Positions 10,466 through 19,478 of a DNA stretch of 64,000 nucleotides are shown here, one piece after another. How positions within the stretch are numbered: the stretch's first letter is position 1; each line of letters opens with the position of its first letter. The notes below the pieces were generated by a model. It searched no databases. It saw nothing but the letters and a program-made list of their open reading frames with translations, and was not told the origin of the DNA. The translations under genes and the position numbers were made by a program. Source of the stretch: Candidatus Flexifilum affinis (lineage in GTDB: Bacteria > Chloroflexota > Anaerolineae > Aggregatilineales > Phototrophicaceae); contig JADJPJ010000010.1 in assembly GCA_016713325.1 (NCBI GenBank), forward strand, positions 142,683 through 206,682, written 5' to 3'.

Positions 10466-10497
10466 AGCCGAATACCTTCCGGGGTCACTCTCGCTCA

Positions 10498-10530
10498 AAC
10501 AGCGCTGACGAACCACTCGTCAGCGCTGTT
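10498..10530. terminator. Strong hairpin between the aldehyde dehydrogenase and HTH genes
   Basis: A perfect 14-bp inverted repeat, AACAGCGCTGACGA and TCGTCAGCGCTGTT, with a 5-base loop. On the plus strand it is followed by TTCTTGCG, on the minus strand by TGAGCG. It can end the minus-strand aldehyde dehydrogenase transcript 70 bases after its stop, and could stop plus-strand readthrough from the saccharide operon. The left end of the same region is the leader of the small HTH gene. Confidence 0.7.
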
Positions 10531-10599
10531 TTCTTGCGTGGAGCTGGTTCGAATCCTGTTGGGAGTCGTGCCGCTCGCCGTCCGCTTGCTCTGTGTCAC

Positions 10600-12174
10600 T
10601 CAGCCGACGTCGGACTGCGTCCAGGCGCGATCGATATAGCGCCACATCGTTCCGGTGGGATTGCGATCCTGTAGCTCCGGGGGCAGGCGGTGCGGGCGGA
10701 CGTTGTCATAGCTGTACAGGGCGGCGAAGCGGTGCAGCGACGCGGGAATACCCACGGCCGTGAACCCGGGATGACCGGTGGATGGGAAGGGTCCGCCGTG
10801 ATTCATGGCCGGGCTGACGGTCACGCCGGTGGGCATCTTGTCATTGAGCAGCCGGCCGACCTTGCCGCGCAATGCCGGCTCGATGGCGTCGTACAACGCG
10901 TCGTCGACGCTCCCGGTGTGGCTGTAGATCGACCCGGTCAGGTTGCCTTCCAGGCTGCCTATCGCCTGCACCAATTCGGCTTCGCTGTCAGCCACGATGA
11001 CCAGCGAGGCCGCGCCGAAGGCCTCGGTCTGAAGCTCGGATGGGTACGCCATGAAGGTCTGGGCACTGACCCGGTAAAGCGTGTTCTGGAAGCGGAAGCG
11101 CTCGCCTGGAACTCTAGCGCCTCCGGTGATGCGCGAGGCGCCGGCAGCTTCCCAGGTTTGTACGGCCTCGGCCATGCTCTCCGGACCGTACTCGCTGAGC
11201 AGGATGCCTCCCTCGGTCGAGTCGAAGCGGGCGCCGGCCTGCTCGATGAAGCGCTCGGAGGCGTCGCTCGCCAGCAGGAAGACCAGACCGGGATTGGTGC
11301 AGAACTGGCCGGCGCCCAGCGTGCAGGAGGCGTACAGCGCATCGGCAATCGACTCCAGTCGTTCGTCGAGAGCGCCGGCCAGGATGAATACCGGGTTCAC
11401 GCTGGACAGCTCCAGGTAGATGGGCTTGCCGGCGGCGTCGGCGGCGCGCTTGAGGTTCAGGCCGGCCTTGCTGCCGGTGAAGGCCGTCGCGCCGATGGCG
11501 GGGTGCGACACCAGCCTCAGACCATTCTCAGGGGCCGTGCGGTAGAGCATCTGCACTGTGGCGCGTGGGACGCCGGTCGCCTGGATAGACTCCAGCGCGG
11601 CCTGCGCCAGCAGTCGGGTGGTGTGCGCGTGGGACGGGTTGGCCTTGGCGATGACCGGGTTGCCGCTGGCGATGGCCGCCGCGAAGTCGCCGCCGCTCGC
11701 CCCGTTGAAGGCCAGCGGGAAGTTGTTCGGCCCGAAGACGACCACTGGCCCACCCAGCGGCCCGAACATGCTGCGGATGTTGTTGGCAGTGTCGATGGTG
11801 GCCGTCACCCAGGATCGGTCTTCGACCGCCCAGGCGGCCTGCCGGAGCTGATTGACCGTGCGGTCCAGCTCCCCTTGCAGGCGGGGCGAGGCCGACAGGG
11901 CGGTCTCGGTGTAGGCGGCGGAGACGATCGCCTCGCGATTCGCCTCAAGCCGGTCAGCGAAGTCCTTGAGAAAGGCTGCGCGTGCTTCCAGGGAGGTATC
12001 GCGCAGTTCTGCTGCCGCCTGCGCTCCAGCCTGGATCATAGCCTCCACGATGTCCAGGGGTGAAACGGGAAATTCATAAGGAAGGGGTTCGCCGGTCGTC
12101 GGGTTGACCGACTGAAAGGTCTTTTCTTCGGCGGCGTGCTCCCACCGGCCGTTCAGTAGAATTGGTTCGCTCAA
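10600..12174 (-). CDS. Aldehyde dehydrogenase, alpha-ketoglutarate-semialdehyde type
   Basis: A 524-residue NAD(P)-dependent dehydrogenase. It shows the catalytic Cys in GAGQFCTNPGLV and the Glu in IYLELSSVNPV, with NFPLAFN and FTGSKAGLNL of the cofactor site. The spacing and these motif variants match 2,5-dioxovalerate (alpha-ketoglutarate semialdehyde) dehydrogenases, the last step of oxidative, non-phosphorylating pentose and aldarate breakdown. I placed the start at the TTG at 12174 because GGAGG lies seven bases upstream and the length then fits the family; a longer frame from 12267 would run through the stump of the upstream sialidase. An arabinose link to the GH127 operon is an inference. 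Confidence 0.8.
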   Translation of the reverse strand: MSEPILLNGRWEHAAEEKTFQSVNPTTGEPLPYEFPVSPLDIVEAMIQAGAQAAAELRDTSLEARAAFLKDFADRLEANREAIVSAAYTETALSASPRLQGELDRTVNQLRQAAWAVEDRSWVTATIDTANNIRSMFGPLGGPVVVFGPNNFPLAFNGASGGDFAAAIASGNPVIAKANPSHAHTTRLLAQAALESIQATGVPRATVQMLYRTAPENGLRLVSHPAIGATAFTGSKAGLNLKRAADAAGKPIYLELSSVNPVFILAGALDERLESIADALYASCTLGAGQFCTNPGLVFLLASDASERFIEQAGARFDSTEGGILLSEYGPESMAEAVQTWEAAGASRITGGARVPGERFRFQNTLYRVSAQTFMAYPSELQTEAFGAASLVIVADSEAELVQAIGSLEGNLTGSIYSHTGSVDDALYDAIEPALRGKVGRLLNDKMPTGVTVSPAMNHGGPFPSTGHPGFTAVGIPASLHRFAALYSYDNVRPHRLPPELQDRNPTGTMWRYIDRAWTQSDVG

Positions 12175-12208
12175 GATGTTGCCTCCGGTTGCCTCCGCAC
12201 GTACTGCA

Positions 12209-12511
12209 TCAATCAAGGGCAAAACGGGTCGCCTGGATGCAGGTGACTCCGTCACTGTCCTGTCCATAATACACCGTGTAGACGTGGCCCTCGGGTGTCA
12301 GCACCGCAGCGGGATAGTCCAGATCGCGGCTGGGCAGGTCGTCGCGCACAATCAGCGGGTGATTGCCGTTCCAGGTGCGACCGCCATTCTCGGAGTGGAC
12401 GGCGCGAATGCCGTAGGAGGGGAACCGGTGGCCGCAGACGCACAGAATGCGTCCGTCGTTGCTGGAGCGCGCGAGGAAGACGGTGCCAACCTTGAACCCA
12501 TCACTCCACAA
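12209..12511 (-). pseudogene. 3' remnant of a sialidase/BNR-repeat protein
   Basis: About 100 codons, ending at TGA 12211-12209, read as the C-terminal end of a BNR-repeat sialidase: SENGGRTWNGN is an Asp-box-like motif, followed by DYPAAVLTPEGHVYTVYY. No upstream portion exists: the frame meets a stop at about 12547, the preceding residues look random, and the divergent GNAT gene starts soon after. Full sialidases are usually over 350 residues, so this is a stump. It lies 35 bases upstream of the aldehyde dehydrogenase start on the same strand, which suggests both were once in one operon. Confidence 0.65.
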
Positions 12512-12614
12512 TCCTATCGCGCTGCTTCCGCTTATGCTGAACCTTTATCCGCCTTCATCGATAGTGATGCACGGGTATGACACACAGCGCGGCATTCCGG
12601 TGAAAGGCTCAGGC

Positions 12615-13589
12615 ATGACCCTGGATGAGAAATACACCCTTCGACATTTCCTGCCGGACGACTACCCGGCGCTGGCGGAGCTCGCCAATGCCTCGAACCG
12701 TGCTCTGGGCAGAGCGATCCGCCTGACCGCCGAAGAACTGGCCAGCATCGTCGAAGCGCCGGGGTTTAATCCGCGCACCGATTCATTCCTCCTGGAAGAG
12801 CGCGGGCGCATCGTCGCCATGAGCAATCAGGGCTTCAGGGCCGCCGAGGGGCTGTGCTGGGCGGATGGCGTGGTTCACCCGGACGATTGGGGCAAGGGCC
12901 TGGGCGCGGAACTGATCCGCCTGACCGAAGCGCGCTGTCGGGGATGGGCGGAATCGGCGTTCCCGCTGGATCAGCCGATGTCAATCCGGCTTGCCGCAGC
13001 GGGCACCAATACCCGCGCGGACCGGTTGTTCAGGGCGCATGGCTACCAGCCGGTGCGCACCTTCTACACCATGGGGATGGAACTGGATCGGCCGGCTGAC
13101 GCGCTGCCGCTGCCGGGAGGCCTGACACTGCGCCCGTTCGACCCTGCCCGGGATGCCCGCGCCGTGTACGAAGCGCAGATGGATGCCTTCGCCGATCACT
13201 GGGGCTTCGAGCGCGACCCCTATGAAGACTGGACGCAGCAGGTCCTTCATCACCCGCACAACGACGTCTCGCTGTGGCTTGTGGCCTACGACGGCGACGA
13301 GATCGCCGGAATCTGCCTGAATCGCGTCGACGGCGATGCCCCGCACACGGCCTGGGTCTGGCTACTGGGGGTGCGTCATCCCTGGCGCCGGCGGGGTGTA
13401 GGCGAGGCGCTGCTGAGGATGAGCCTGGCGCGCTTGCGAGAGGTGGGCTACCAAAGCGCGCGGCTGATGGTCGACTCGTCCAACGCGAACAACGCGACCA
13501 CCCTCTACGAGCGCGCCGGCATGCGTGTCCAGGACCGGTCCGTGGTCTATCTCAAGCGGCTGCGCGGCACATCCCTGGAAGAGGAATAG
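12615..13589 (+). CDS. Tandem GNAT acetyltransferase
   Basis: A 324-residue protein with two GNAT domains, roughly residues 5-150 and 170-318. The acetyl-CoA-binding motif is visible in both: HPDDWGKGLGAELI in the first and HPWRRRGVGEALL in the second. The C-terminal end (NNATTLYERAGMRV) is the typical GNAT fold end. The ATG at 12615 follows AAAGG by seven bases; upstream in-frame codons to 12447 overlap the sialidase remnant and are not coding. Tandem GNATs include mycothiol synthase, but that identity is not supported here; the acyl acceptor is unknown. Confidence 0.85.
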   Translation: MTLDEKYTLRHFLPDDYPALAELANASNRALGRAIRLTAEELASIVEAPGFNPRTDSFLLEERGRIVAMSNQGFRAAEGLCWADGVVHPDDWGKGLGAELIRLTEARCRGWAESAFPLDQPMSIRLAAAGTNTRADRLFRAHGYQPVRTFYTMGMELDRPADALPLPGGLTLRPFDPARDARAVYEAQMDAFADHWGFERDPYEDWTQQVLHHPHNDVSLWLVAYDGDEIAGICLNRVDGDAPHTAWVWLLGVRHPWRRRGVGEALLRMSLARLREVGYQSARLMVDSSNANNATTLYERAGMRVQDRSVVYLKRLRGTSLEEE

Positions 13590-13613
13590 TGCGCTGCCAT
13601 CAGCAATCCCCTA

Positions 13614-13757
13614 TATAATCGAGTCCTGTAACAGATGCAGGACGAAAACAATCCGTGAGTGTCGGCCATGTGCGATAGCGCGCAGGGCCGATTCGGTCTA
13701 GCGTTAGCCATGCGGTCGCGCGCACTCCTTACGAGTGCGATGGCGCCTCCGGAGGTG
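13614..13757 (+). promoter_or_regulatory. Candidate promoter and palindromic ribosome site of the STAND gene
   Basis: A perfect TATAAT lies at 13614-13619, with no convincing -35 box at the usual distance. The leader of about 140 bases ends with GGAGGTG (13751-13757), eight bases before the ATG at 13766. That ribosome site is the right half of a 10-base palindrome, CCTCCGGAGG (13747-13756), which might pair in the mRNA or serve as a protein-binding site. Confidence 0.4.
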
Positions 13758-13765
13758 CACACATC

Positions 13766-16700
13766 ATGACTGCGCCCCACCCTCTCGAACCCGGCATCGA
13801 CGCGATTGTCGCCGATGTGCTGGCACCGCTTTTGATCGCCGAGGGCGATCGCCTACGCCTGCTGGAAAATGCGATCGGCCGACATCCAGTCTTCGCGCAG
13901 ATCGGTTTCGGCGGTTCAGCGCGCGAATTCACGCCGAGGCTGGTCGCGGCGCTGCGGGCGCAGGCGCCGGCCGAGGACGGCACGCCGCTCCTGTGGCTGG
14001 TCCTGCAATCGGTTCGCGGGCGGGTTCCCCCCGCCGACAAAGCCCGCATCGATGCGCTGCGGCCGACGTTCAATCTGCCCGTCGTCGCCCGCCTGGATCG
14101 CCTGTTCGTTTCGTATTCGCGCAAGAACGAACCGGATGCCCGCCGCATCGTCAACGATCTGTGCAACGCCGGGCTGCGCGTGTGGTATGACCGGGACAAG
14201 CTGCGGGCGGGCATGAACTGGTGGCAGGAAATTGAGCAAAACATCCGACGAGCCGATTACTTCGTCTTCTGTCTCTCGCCGGATTCGATCGCCAGCAAGG
14301 TGGCCCGCGATGAACTGAAGGCCGCCAGAGAAGCCGGCAAGCCGATCATCCCGGCGATGCTCGTCTCGTGCATCGACCTGCTCAATACGCCGGAACATGG
14401 CGATCTGGCCTGGCTGGCGGACCTGCACATCCTCGATTTCACCCGCCCGGAGCAGTACAACCTGCGCCTGCGCGAGATCATCCTGTCGCTCCCCGGTTTC
14501 GCCCCGCCAGACGAATACATCCTCGAACAAATCGATCCCGGCAAGCTGGTCAACCCGTTTCGTGGGTTGGAGGCTTTTAATGAGGTCGACGCGTTCTTTT
14601 TCACGGGTCGCGACGACGACGTGGCGCGTCTGTCGGCCCGTGTGAGCGATGGCGCGCGGACGCGCCTGCTGGCAGTCGTCGGAGCGAGCGGCAGCGGGAA
14701 ATCGTCGCTGGTGCGTGCCGGCCTGCTGCCGATTCTGCGCGCTGCCCACCCCGATTGGCGCAGCGTCATCATGGTGCCGAGCAGCACCCCGCGGGAAGCG
14801 CTGGCCGACGTGCTGCACGAACTGACCGGCAAGGACGATCTGCGCGAACGCCTGCGCGCGGGTCCCCACGCGCTGGACGATCTCGCCGCCGAGGTCATGG
14901 CGGGCACGCGGGACGATGCGCACCTGATCATCTTCATCGACCAGTTCGAGGAGGTGTTCACCCAGACGCCGCCAGACGAACAGCATCACTTCCTGGAACT
15001 GCTGCTGCACGCCATCATGCAGCCGCGGGGGCGCGTGTTCGTCCTCTTCACGATGCGCGCCGACTTTTTCGACCGGTTGAGTGCCACGCCCGCGCTGGCC
15101 GCACTGGTGCGCGACAACCTGGATATCGCCACGGACATGACGCTAGCTCAGCTTCGCATGGCGATCGAGCAGCCCGCCCGGCGTGCTGGGGTGACATATG
15201 AGCCGGGGTTGGTCGACGTGATCCTGGAGGACGTGAACGCGCAGCCCGGCTCGCTGCCGCTGCTTCAGTTTGCCCTGCAAAAGCTGTTCGATGAGCGTGC
15301 CGACGGGTCGCGTGTCATGACGCTGGAAGCGTATCGTGCTATGGGCGGGGTGCAGGGTGGTCTCGCCAGGACGGCCGATGGCGTATACGACGCGCTGCCC
15401 GACGCCGACAAGGATGTGCTGCGCCGCGTGATGCTGCGCCTGGTCGAGGTTGGCGACAGCGCCGTGACTCGCCGCCGAGTGAGCGCACACGACCTGACGT
15501 TAACCCACGTGGCGCCGGGGCAGGTCGACGAGGTGCTGGCGCGTCTGACAGACAGAGACGCGCGGTTGCTGGTCGCCTCGGTGCCGCCTGAAGAGATTCG
15601 CGCACAGCAGCCGGGCACCGTCACCTACGAGATCAGCCATGAGGCGCTGATCACCGGTTGGAAGCTGCTGGCCGGGTGGATCGAGACCAACCGCGCTGAC
15701 CTGCGCCTGAGCAGCGATATTCTGGCGCTGGCGAAGGACTGGGATGCCGGTGGGCGGAGCAGCGTCGATTATCTGCTCACAGGGGGGCGGCTGGCAGCGG
15801 CGCTTGATTGGATGCTGCGCGGAGACCCGACCGACTTGCAGCGTGAATTTGTCGAGGCCAGCGCGGCCCGGCAGCGCCAGGTGCAGCAGCGCGCGGCACG
15901 GCGCAACCGCATCCTCACCGTGGTCTTCGCCGCGTTCGCGATCGTCGCCCTCATACTGGCGGCCTTCGCGGTGGATCGCCAGGGGCAGGCGGAAGCGTCG
16001 GCGCAGGGGCTGGCCACGCAGATCCTGATCGCCGACGCCAATGCCGCCGATGCCGCCAGCGTGGCGCTGGCGGCCAACGGTCTGGTCGAGCGCGAACGCC
16101 GCGAGGAACTGGCGCTTGCGCTGGCGATTGAGGCCAATGCTATCCCGCAGCCGCCGCTGTTTTCACAGGCCGCACTGGCACGCCTCGGCTATCTCGGCGG
16201 GGTGATGCGTCAGGTGCTCACGGTGACCGAAGGTTCACGGGACAGCATGTCTGCTCTCGCCTACAGCCCGGATGGGCGTTTCCTGGCGACGGGCACGCTG
16301 TTCGGCGGGCTGCGCCTGTGGGAAATGACGACCCATACGCTGGTTGCCGACCTTGAGGGACACGACAGCGGGATTGAGGCAGTTGCTTTCAGCCCGGATG
16401 GACGGTATCTGATCTCCGGCGGCGGCTATCTGGCCGACGATGCCGGGGCGGTGCGGCTGTGGGATCTCCAGGGATCATTTGCCTCCCGCGAACTGGTCGG
16501 GCATCGGGCGCAGATCGTCACGGTGGGTTTTATGGCCGATGGCGCGCACGCCTTTTCCACCGATCAGGAAGGCGGGGCGATCGTCTGGAGCATCCCCGAC
16601 GGCGCGCAAGTGAGCGCTCGCCCGCAGCAGGATTTCGCGCTCGGTATCCAGAGTGCGCTGCACCCCGATAACGCGCGCCTGATCGTTGTCCAGCAGTTAT

Positions 16701-19447
16701 CGGGTGAGGTCAGCGCCTGGGATTGGCGCACCGGGGCAGAGACGGCGCTGGAGGAGCTGGACAGCAAGCTGGGCTGCCAGGCCATCGCGCTGCATCCGCA
16801 CGGGCGGCGCCTGCTGTACAGCGCGGCGGTGAACACCCCGGCAGGCCTGACCCTGCATGACCTGGAGACGGGCGCGATCCTCAAGCGCTACCAGCCGATC
16901 GACAGCGACGTGAATGCGATCGTCTTCACTTCTGACGGGTCTCGCTTCGCCACCGCCGATCAGGGTACGATCCGCCTGTGGGACACTGAGAGCGAAGCGC
17001 TGCTCCACACGTATTATCCCGAGACGCTGCTGTTCACCAGCATCGCGTTCAGCCCGGATGGGTCGCAGTTGGTGATGGAGAGCACACGGGGGCGGATCGG
17101 CATCTGGGATACCGATCTGACCAGCGCCGCCGTGATTGGCGATCCTCTGCTTTCTATCAGCGATCTGGACCCAACGCGGGGCAGCCAGTTCATCCACGAT
17201 CTGCGCTACGATGCCGCGGGAGTCACGCTCTGGGTGGGCAGCAGCAACGGTCTGCACCTGTTCGATCGGCAGACGGGCGAGGCGTACCAAACGATTCCGT
17301 TCGAAGATGACGTCTTCCAGCTAGAGCTTCTGGGGGGAGGCGACGTAGTCGTCGGTGGCTCGGAAGGGGTGGTCGGACGCTACAGCGCCGGGAGCGAGCA
17401 GCCAATCTGGACGGCCCGGCCGCATTTTGGGCTGGTGTATAGCATAGCGGTGCATCCCGACGGGACGCTGATCGCGTCAGGCGCGCAGGATGGATCGATC
17501 ATGCTGACGAATGCGTCCGACGGCGCGCTTGTCCGCCGCTTCGCCACAGTGCCGTACGGGGTGTATGGCGTGGCGCTCACGGCCGGGGAGACGATCACCG
17601 CGCTTGGCTGCATCGACCAGACCACCAGCATCTCCGGAACCGCCTGCGGTCAGTACGGGCTGTTCAACTGGGATCTGGCCAGCGGCGATCTGCGCTACAC
17701 GCTCCCGACCACGCCCAGCGACCTGGCCTTCGCCGCCAGCCCGGACGGGACGCTGGTGCTGGTCACGGGGGAAGACGACGAATTGGTGCTGTACGATGCG
17801 CTGAGCGGCGACCTGCTCCGCCGCTTCATCGGCCATCAATCGACGGTGTACGATGTTGCCTTCAACGATGATGGCACGCTTGCCGTATCCGGCGGCTACG
17901 ATAAGCTGCTGTTCGTCTGGGATGTGGCAACGGGGGAGGCGCGGCGCCAGATTGAGACGAACAAAGTCATCAGCCGGGTGGCGTTCGCGCCCGGTGGGGA
18001 GGAAGTCGCCCTCATCGACAGCACCGTTTTTGCCGGTCAGACGGACAGCATGGTGCGGCGCTACCGGATTGATGCAGCGCTTTCATCGCTGCTGCTGTGG
18101 GTGCAGGAAAACCGCCTGCCTTACGCCTTCTCGTGCGCGGAGCGCGCGCGCTTCGGAATCGCGCCGACGTGCGACGCTTCGGGATTTGCGCCATCGCCCA
18201 CGCCGTTTCCGTCGCTCACCCCATCGCCGACGCTCGACGTGACGCGCATGACGGCGACGCCGAGCCGCACCCCATATCCCACAACGACACTCACCCCTTC
18301 CCCCACTGTCACGCCGACGCGCACCCCGAGCCCGGTCGGCGCGGCGCCGCAGTGTGGGTCGTTGTCGGGCGTGCGGTGGTCACCGGATGGCGCGCTGCTG
18401 CTGGCGCGCGAGCATGGGGCCGGCGGCGACTCGGCAATCGTGTGGGATGCAGCGGCCGGCGCGGAACGAACCCGTTATGGCGCCGCGCGGGCGGTATGGT
18501 CGCCGGATGGGACGCGGCTGATCACGACCGGACCCCAGGGCGGCCAGATCTGGGAGACCCGGTTCGGGACCTTCAGCATTCCGCTGGTGATGCCGGACGA
18601 CGTCGCGCCGGACATCGCGACGTCCGGCGTGACCGGAATCGGCCAGGTTGCCTGGTCGCCGGATGGGGATCGGGTCGTCGGCGTGCTGACGGATGGACGC
18701 GCTATGCTGTGGGATGCCAGCTCCGGGGAGCCAATCGCCGCGCTCGATACCGGCGGAGCGCGCGTCACCGACATCGCCTGGTCAGACGACACCCAGTGGT
18801 TCGCCACCGCGACCGACGGCGGGACGGCCGTGCTGTGGGACTCCAGCGGCGGGCGGCGATCGACCCTCAGCCACGATGCGCCTGTTTACGGGGTGGCCTT
18901 CGCGCCTGACGGGGAGTGGCTGGTCACGACGAGCGGGAGCGCGGCGTTCGTCTGGGCCCTGGGAGCGGAGTCGCCGGCACACGTTCTGCAAGAAGCCGAC
19001 GGCGCGATCGCTTTCGACGCGGCATTCTCGCCGGACGGATCACAGGTGCTGGTGCACCTGCTGGGCGCGGACCCGCAGGTGTGGGATAGCGCTTCCGGCG
19101 AACGACTGGTTACGCTCGTCGGCCATGACGACTGGGTGACCGCCGCGCTCTGGTCAGGCGACGGGACCCGTATCGTCACGAGCAGCCTGGATGGTGCTGT
19201 ACGCGTTTGGGATGCTGCAACCGGGGCAGAGATGCGCGCGCTCGATATGCGCGCTTCCGTTTGGGGCGTGGCCTGGTCACCCGATGGCGAAACGCTGGCC
19301 GCCGCCGCCGAAAATGGCACCATTCGCCTGTGGAGCGCGCGCACGTGGCGCGAGCGACGCTTCCTGTTTCCTCCAGCGCAGGCCTCGGCTGCGGTCATCA
19401 CTGATGCGCCGCGCACGATCGACACCGCGCTGGAGCGACTGCGCTGA
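13766..19447 (+). CDS. TIR-STAND NTPase-TM-WD40 giant protein with N-terminal effector-associated-like domain
   Basis: A 1893-residue multidomain protein. Residues 1-105 form a small helical domain (motif GFGGSAREF) resembling the effector-associated domains of bacterial conflict systems. A TIR domain (112-245) starts with LFVSYSRKNE; Glu183 in ARDEL sits where TIR NADases have the catalytic Glu. A STAND-type P-loop NTPase follows: Walker A GASGSGKS at 306-313, Walker B LIIFIDQFEE around 387-396, and the usual ISHEALI...W helical end. One membrane helix lies at about 716-737. Next come about 14 WD-like repeats, a Pro/Thr/Ser-rich linker (about 1472-1528) and eight more WD40 repeats to the end. 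Such proteins are thought to sense a ligand through the repeats and switch on the TIR effector by NTPase-driven oligomerisation. The trigger here is unknown. GGAGGTG precedes the start; the secreted WD40 gene follows by 31 bases. Confidence 0.88.
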   Translation: MTAPHPLEPGIDAIVADVLAPLLIAEGDRLRLLENAIGRHPVFAQIGFGGSAREFTPRLVAALRAQAPAEDGTPLLWLVLQSVRGRVPPADKARIDALRPTFNLPVVARLDRLFVSYSRKNEPDARRIVNDLCNAGLRVWYDRDKLRAGMNWWQEIEQNIRRADYFVFCLSPDSIASKVARDELKAAREAGKPIIPAMLVSCIDLLNTPEHGDLAWLADLHILDFTRPEQYNLRLREIILSLPGFAPPDEYILEQIDPGKLVNPFRGLEAFNEVDAFFFTGRDDDVARLSARVSDGARTRLLAVVGASGSGKSSLVRAGLLPILRAAHPDWRSVIMVPSSTPREALADVLHELTGKDDLRERLRAGPHALDDLAAEVMAGTRDDAHLIIFIDQFEEVFTQTPPDEQHHFLELLLHAIMQPRGRVFVLFTMRADFFDRLSATPALAALVRDNLDIATDMTLAQLRMAIEQPARRAGVTYEPGLVDVILEDVNAQPGSLPLLQFALQKLFDERADGSRVMTLEAYRAMGGVQGGLARTADGVYDALPDADKDVLRRVMLRLVEVGDSAVTRRRVSAHDLTLTHVAPGQVDEVLARLTDRDARLLVASVPPEEIRAQQPGTVTYEISHEALITGWKLLAGWIETNRADLRLSSDILALAKDWDAGGRSSVDYLLTGGRLAAALDWMLRGDPTDLQREFVEASAARQRQVQQRAARRNRILTVVFAAFAIVALILAAFAVDRQGQAEASAQGLATQILIADANAADAASVALAANGLVERERREELALALAIEANAIPQPPLFSQAALARLGYLGGVMRQVLTVTEGSRDSMSALAYSPDGRFLATGTLFGGLRLWEMTTHTLVADLEGHDSGIEAVAFSPDGRYLISGGGYLADDAGAVRLWDLQGSFASRELVGHRAQIVTVGFMADGAHAFSTDQEGGAIVWSIPDGAQVSARPQQDFALGIQSALHPDNARLIVVQQLSGEVSAWDWRTGAETALEELDSKLGCQAIALHPHGRRLLYSAAVNTPAGLTLHDLETGAILKRYQPIDSDVNAIVFTSDGSRFATADQGTIRLWDTESEALLHTYYPETLLFTSIAFSPDGSQLVMESTRGRIGIWDTDLTSAAVIGDPLLSISDLDPTRGSQFIHDLRYDAAGVTLWVGSSNGLHLFDRQTGEAYQTIPFEDDVFQLELLGGGDVVVGGSEGVVGRYSAGSEQPIWTARPHFGLVYSIAVHPDGTLIASGAQDGSIMLTNASDGALVRRFATVPYGVYGVALTAGETITALGCIDQTTSISGTACGQYGLFNWDLASGDLRYTLPTTPSDLAFAASPDGTLVLVTGEDDELVLYDALSGDLLRRFIGHQSTVYDVAFNDDGTLAVSGGYDKLLFVWDVATGEARRQIETNKVISRVAFAPGGEEVALIDSTVFAGQTDSMVRRYRIDAALSSLLLWVQENRLPYAFSCAERARFGIAPTCDASGFAPSPTPFPSLTPSPTLDVTRMTATPSRTPYPTTTLTPSPTVTPTRTPSPVGAAPQCGSLSGVRWSPDGALLLAREHGAGGDSAIVWDAAAGAERTRYGAARAVWSPDGTRLITTGPQGGQIWETRFGTFSIPLVMPDDVAPDIATSGVTGIGQVAWSPDGDRVVGVLTDGRAMLWDASSGEPIAALDTGGARVTDIAWSDDTQWFATATDGGTAVLWDSSGGRRSTLSHDAPVYGVAFAPDGEWLVTTSGSAAFVWALGAESPAHVLQEADGAIAFDAAFSPDGSQVLVHLLGADPQVWDSASGERLVTLVGHDDWVTAALWSGDGTRIVTSSLDGAVRVWDAATGAEMRALDMRASVWGVAWSPDGETLAAAAENGTIRLWSARTWRERRFLFPPAQASAAVITDAPRTIDTALERLR

Positions 19448-19478
19448 AAGAATGACGACTTTACGGCAAGGGGAAATC

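Noticed and set aside
10546-10556. GGTTCGAATCC, similar to a tRNA T-loop
   Set aside because: No D-arm, anticodon arm or acceptor stem can be built around it, and the sequence just before it is taken by a strong terminator hairpin.
18190-18340. Repetitive CCC/ACG-rich stretch in the giant gene, possible tandem DNA repeat
   Set aside because: It encodes an in-frame Pro/Thr/Ser linker between WD40 blocks, and codons vary too much for a true DNA repeat or CRISPR-like array.
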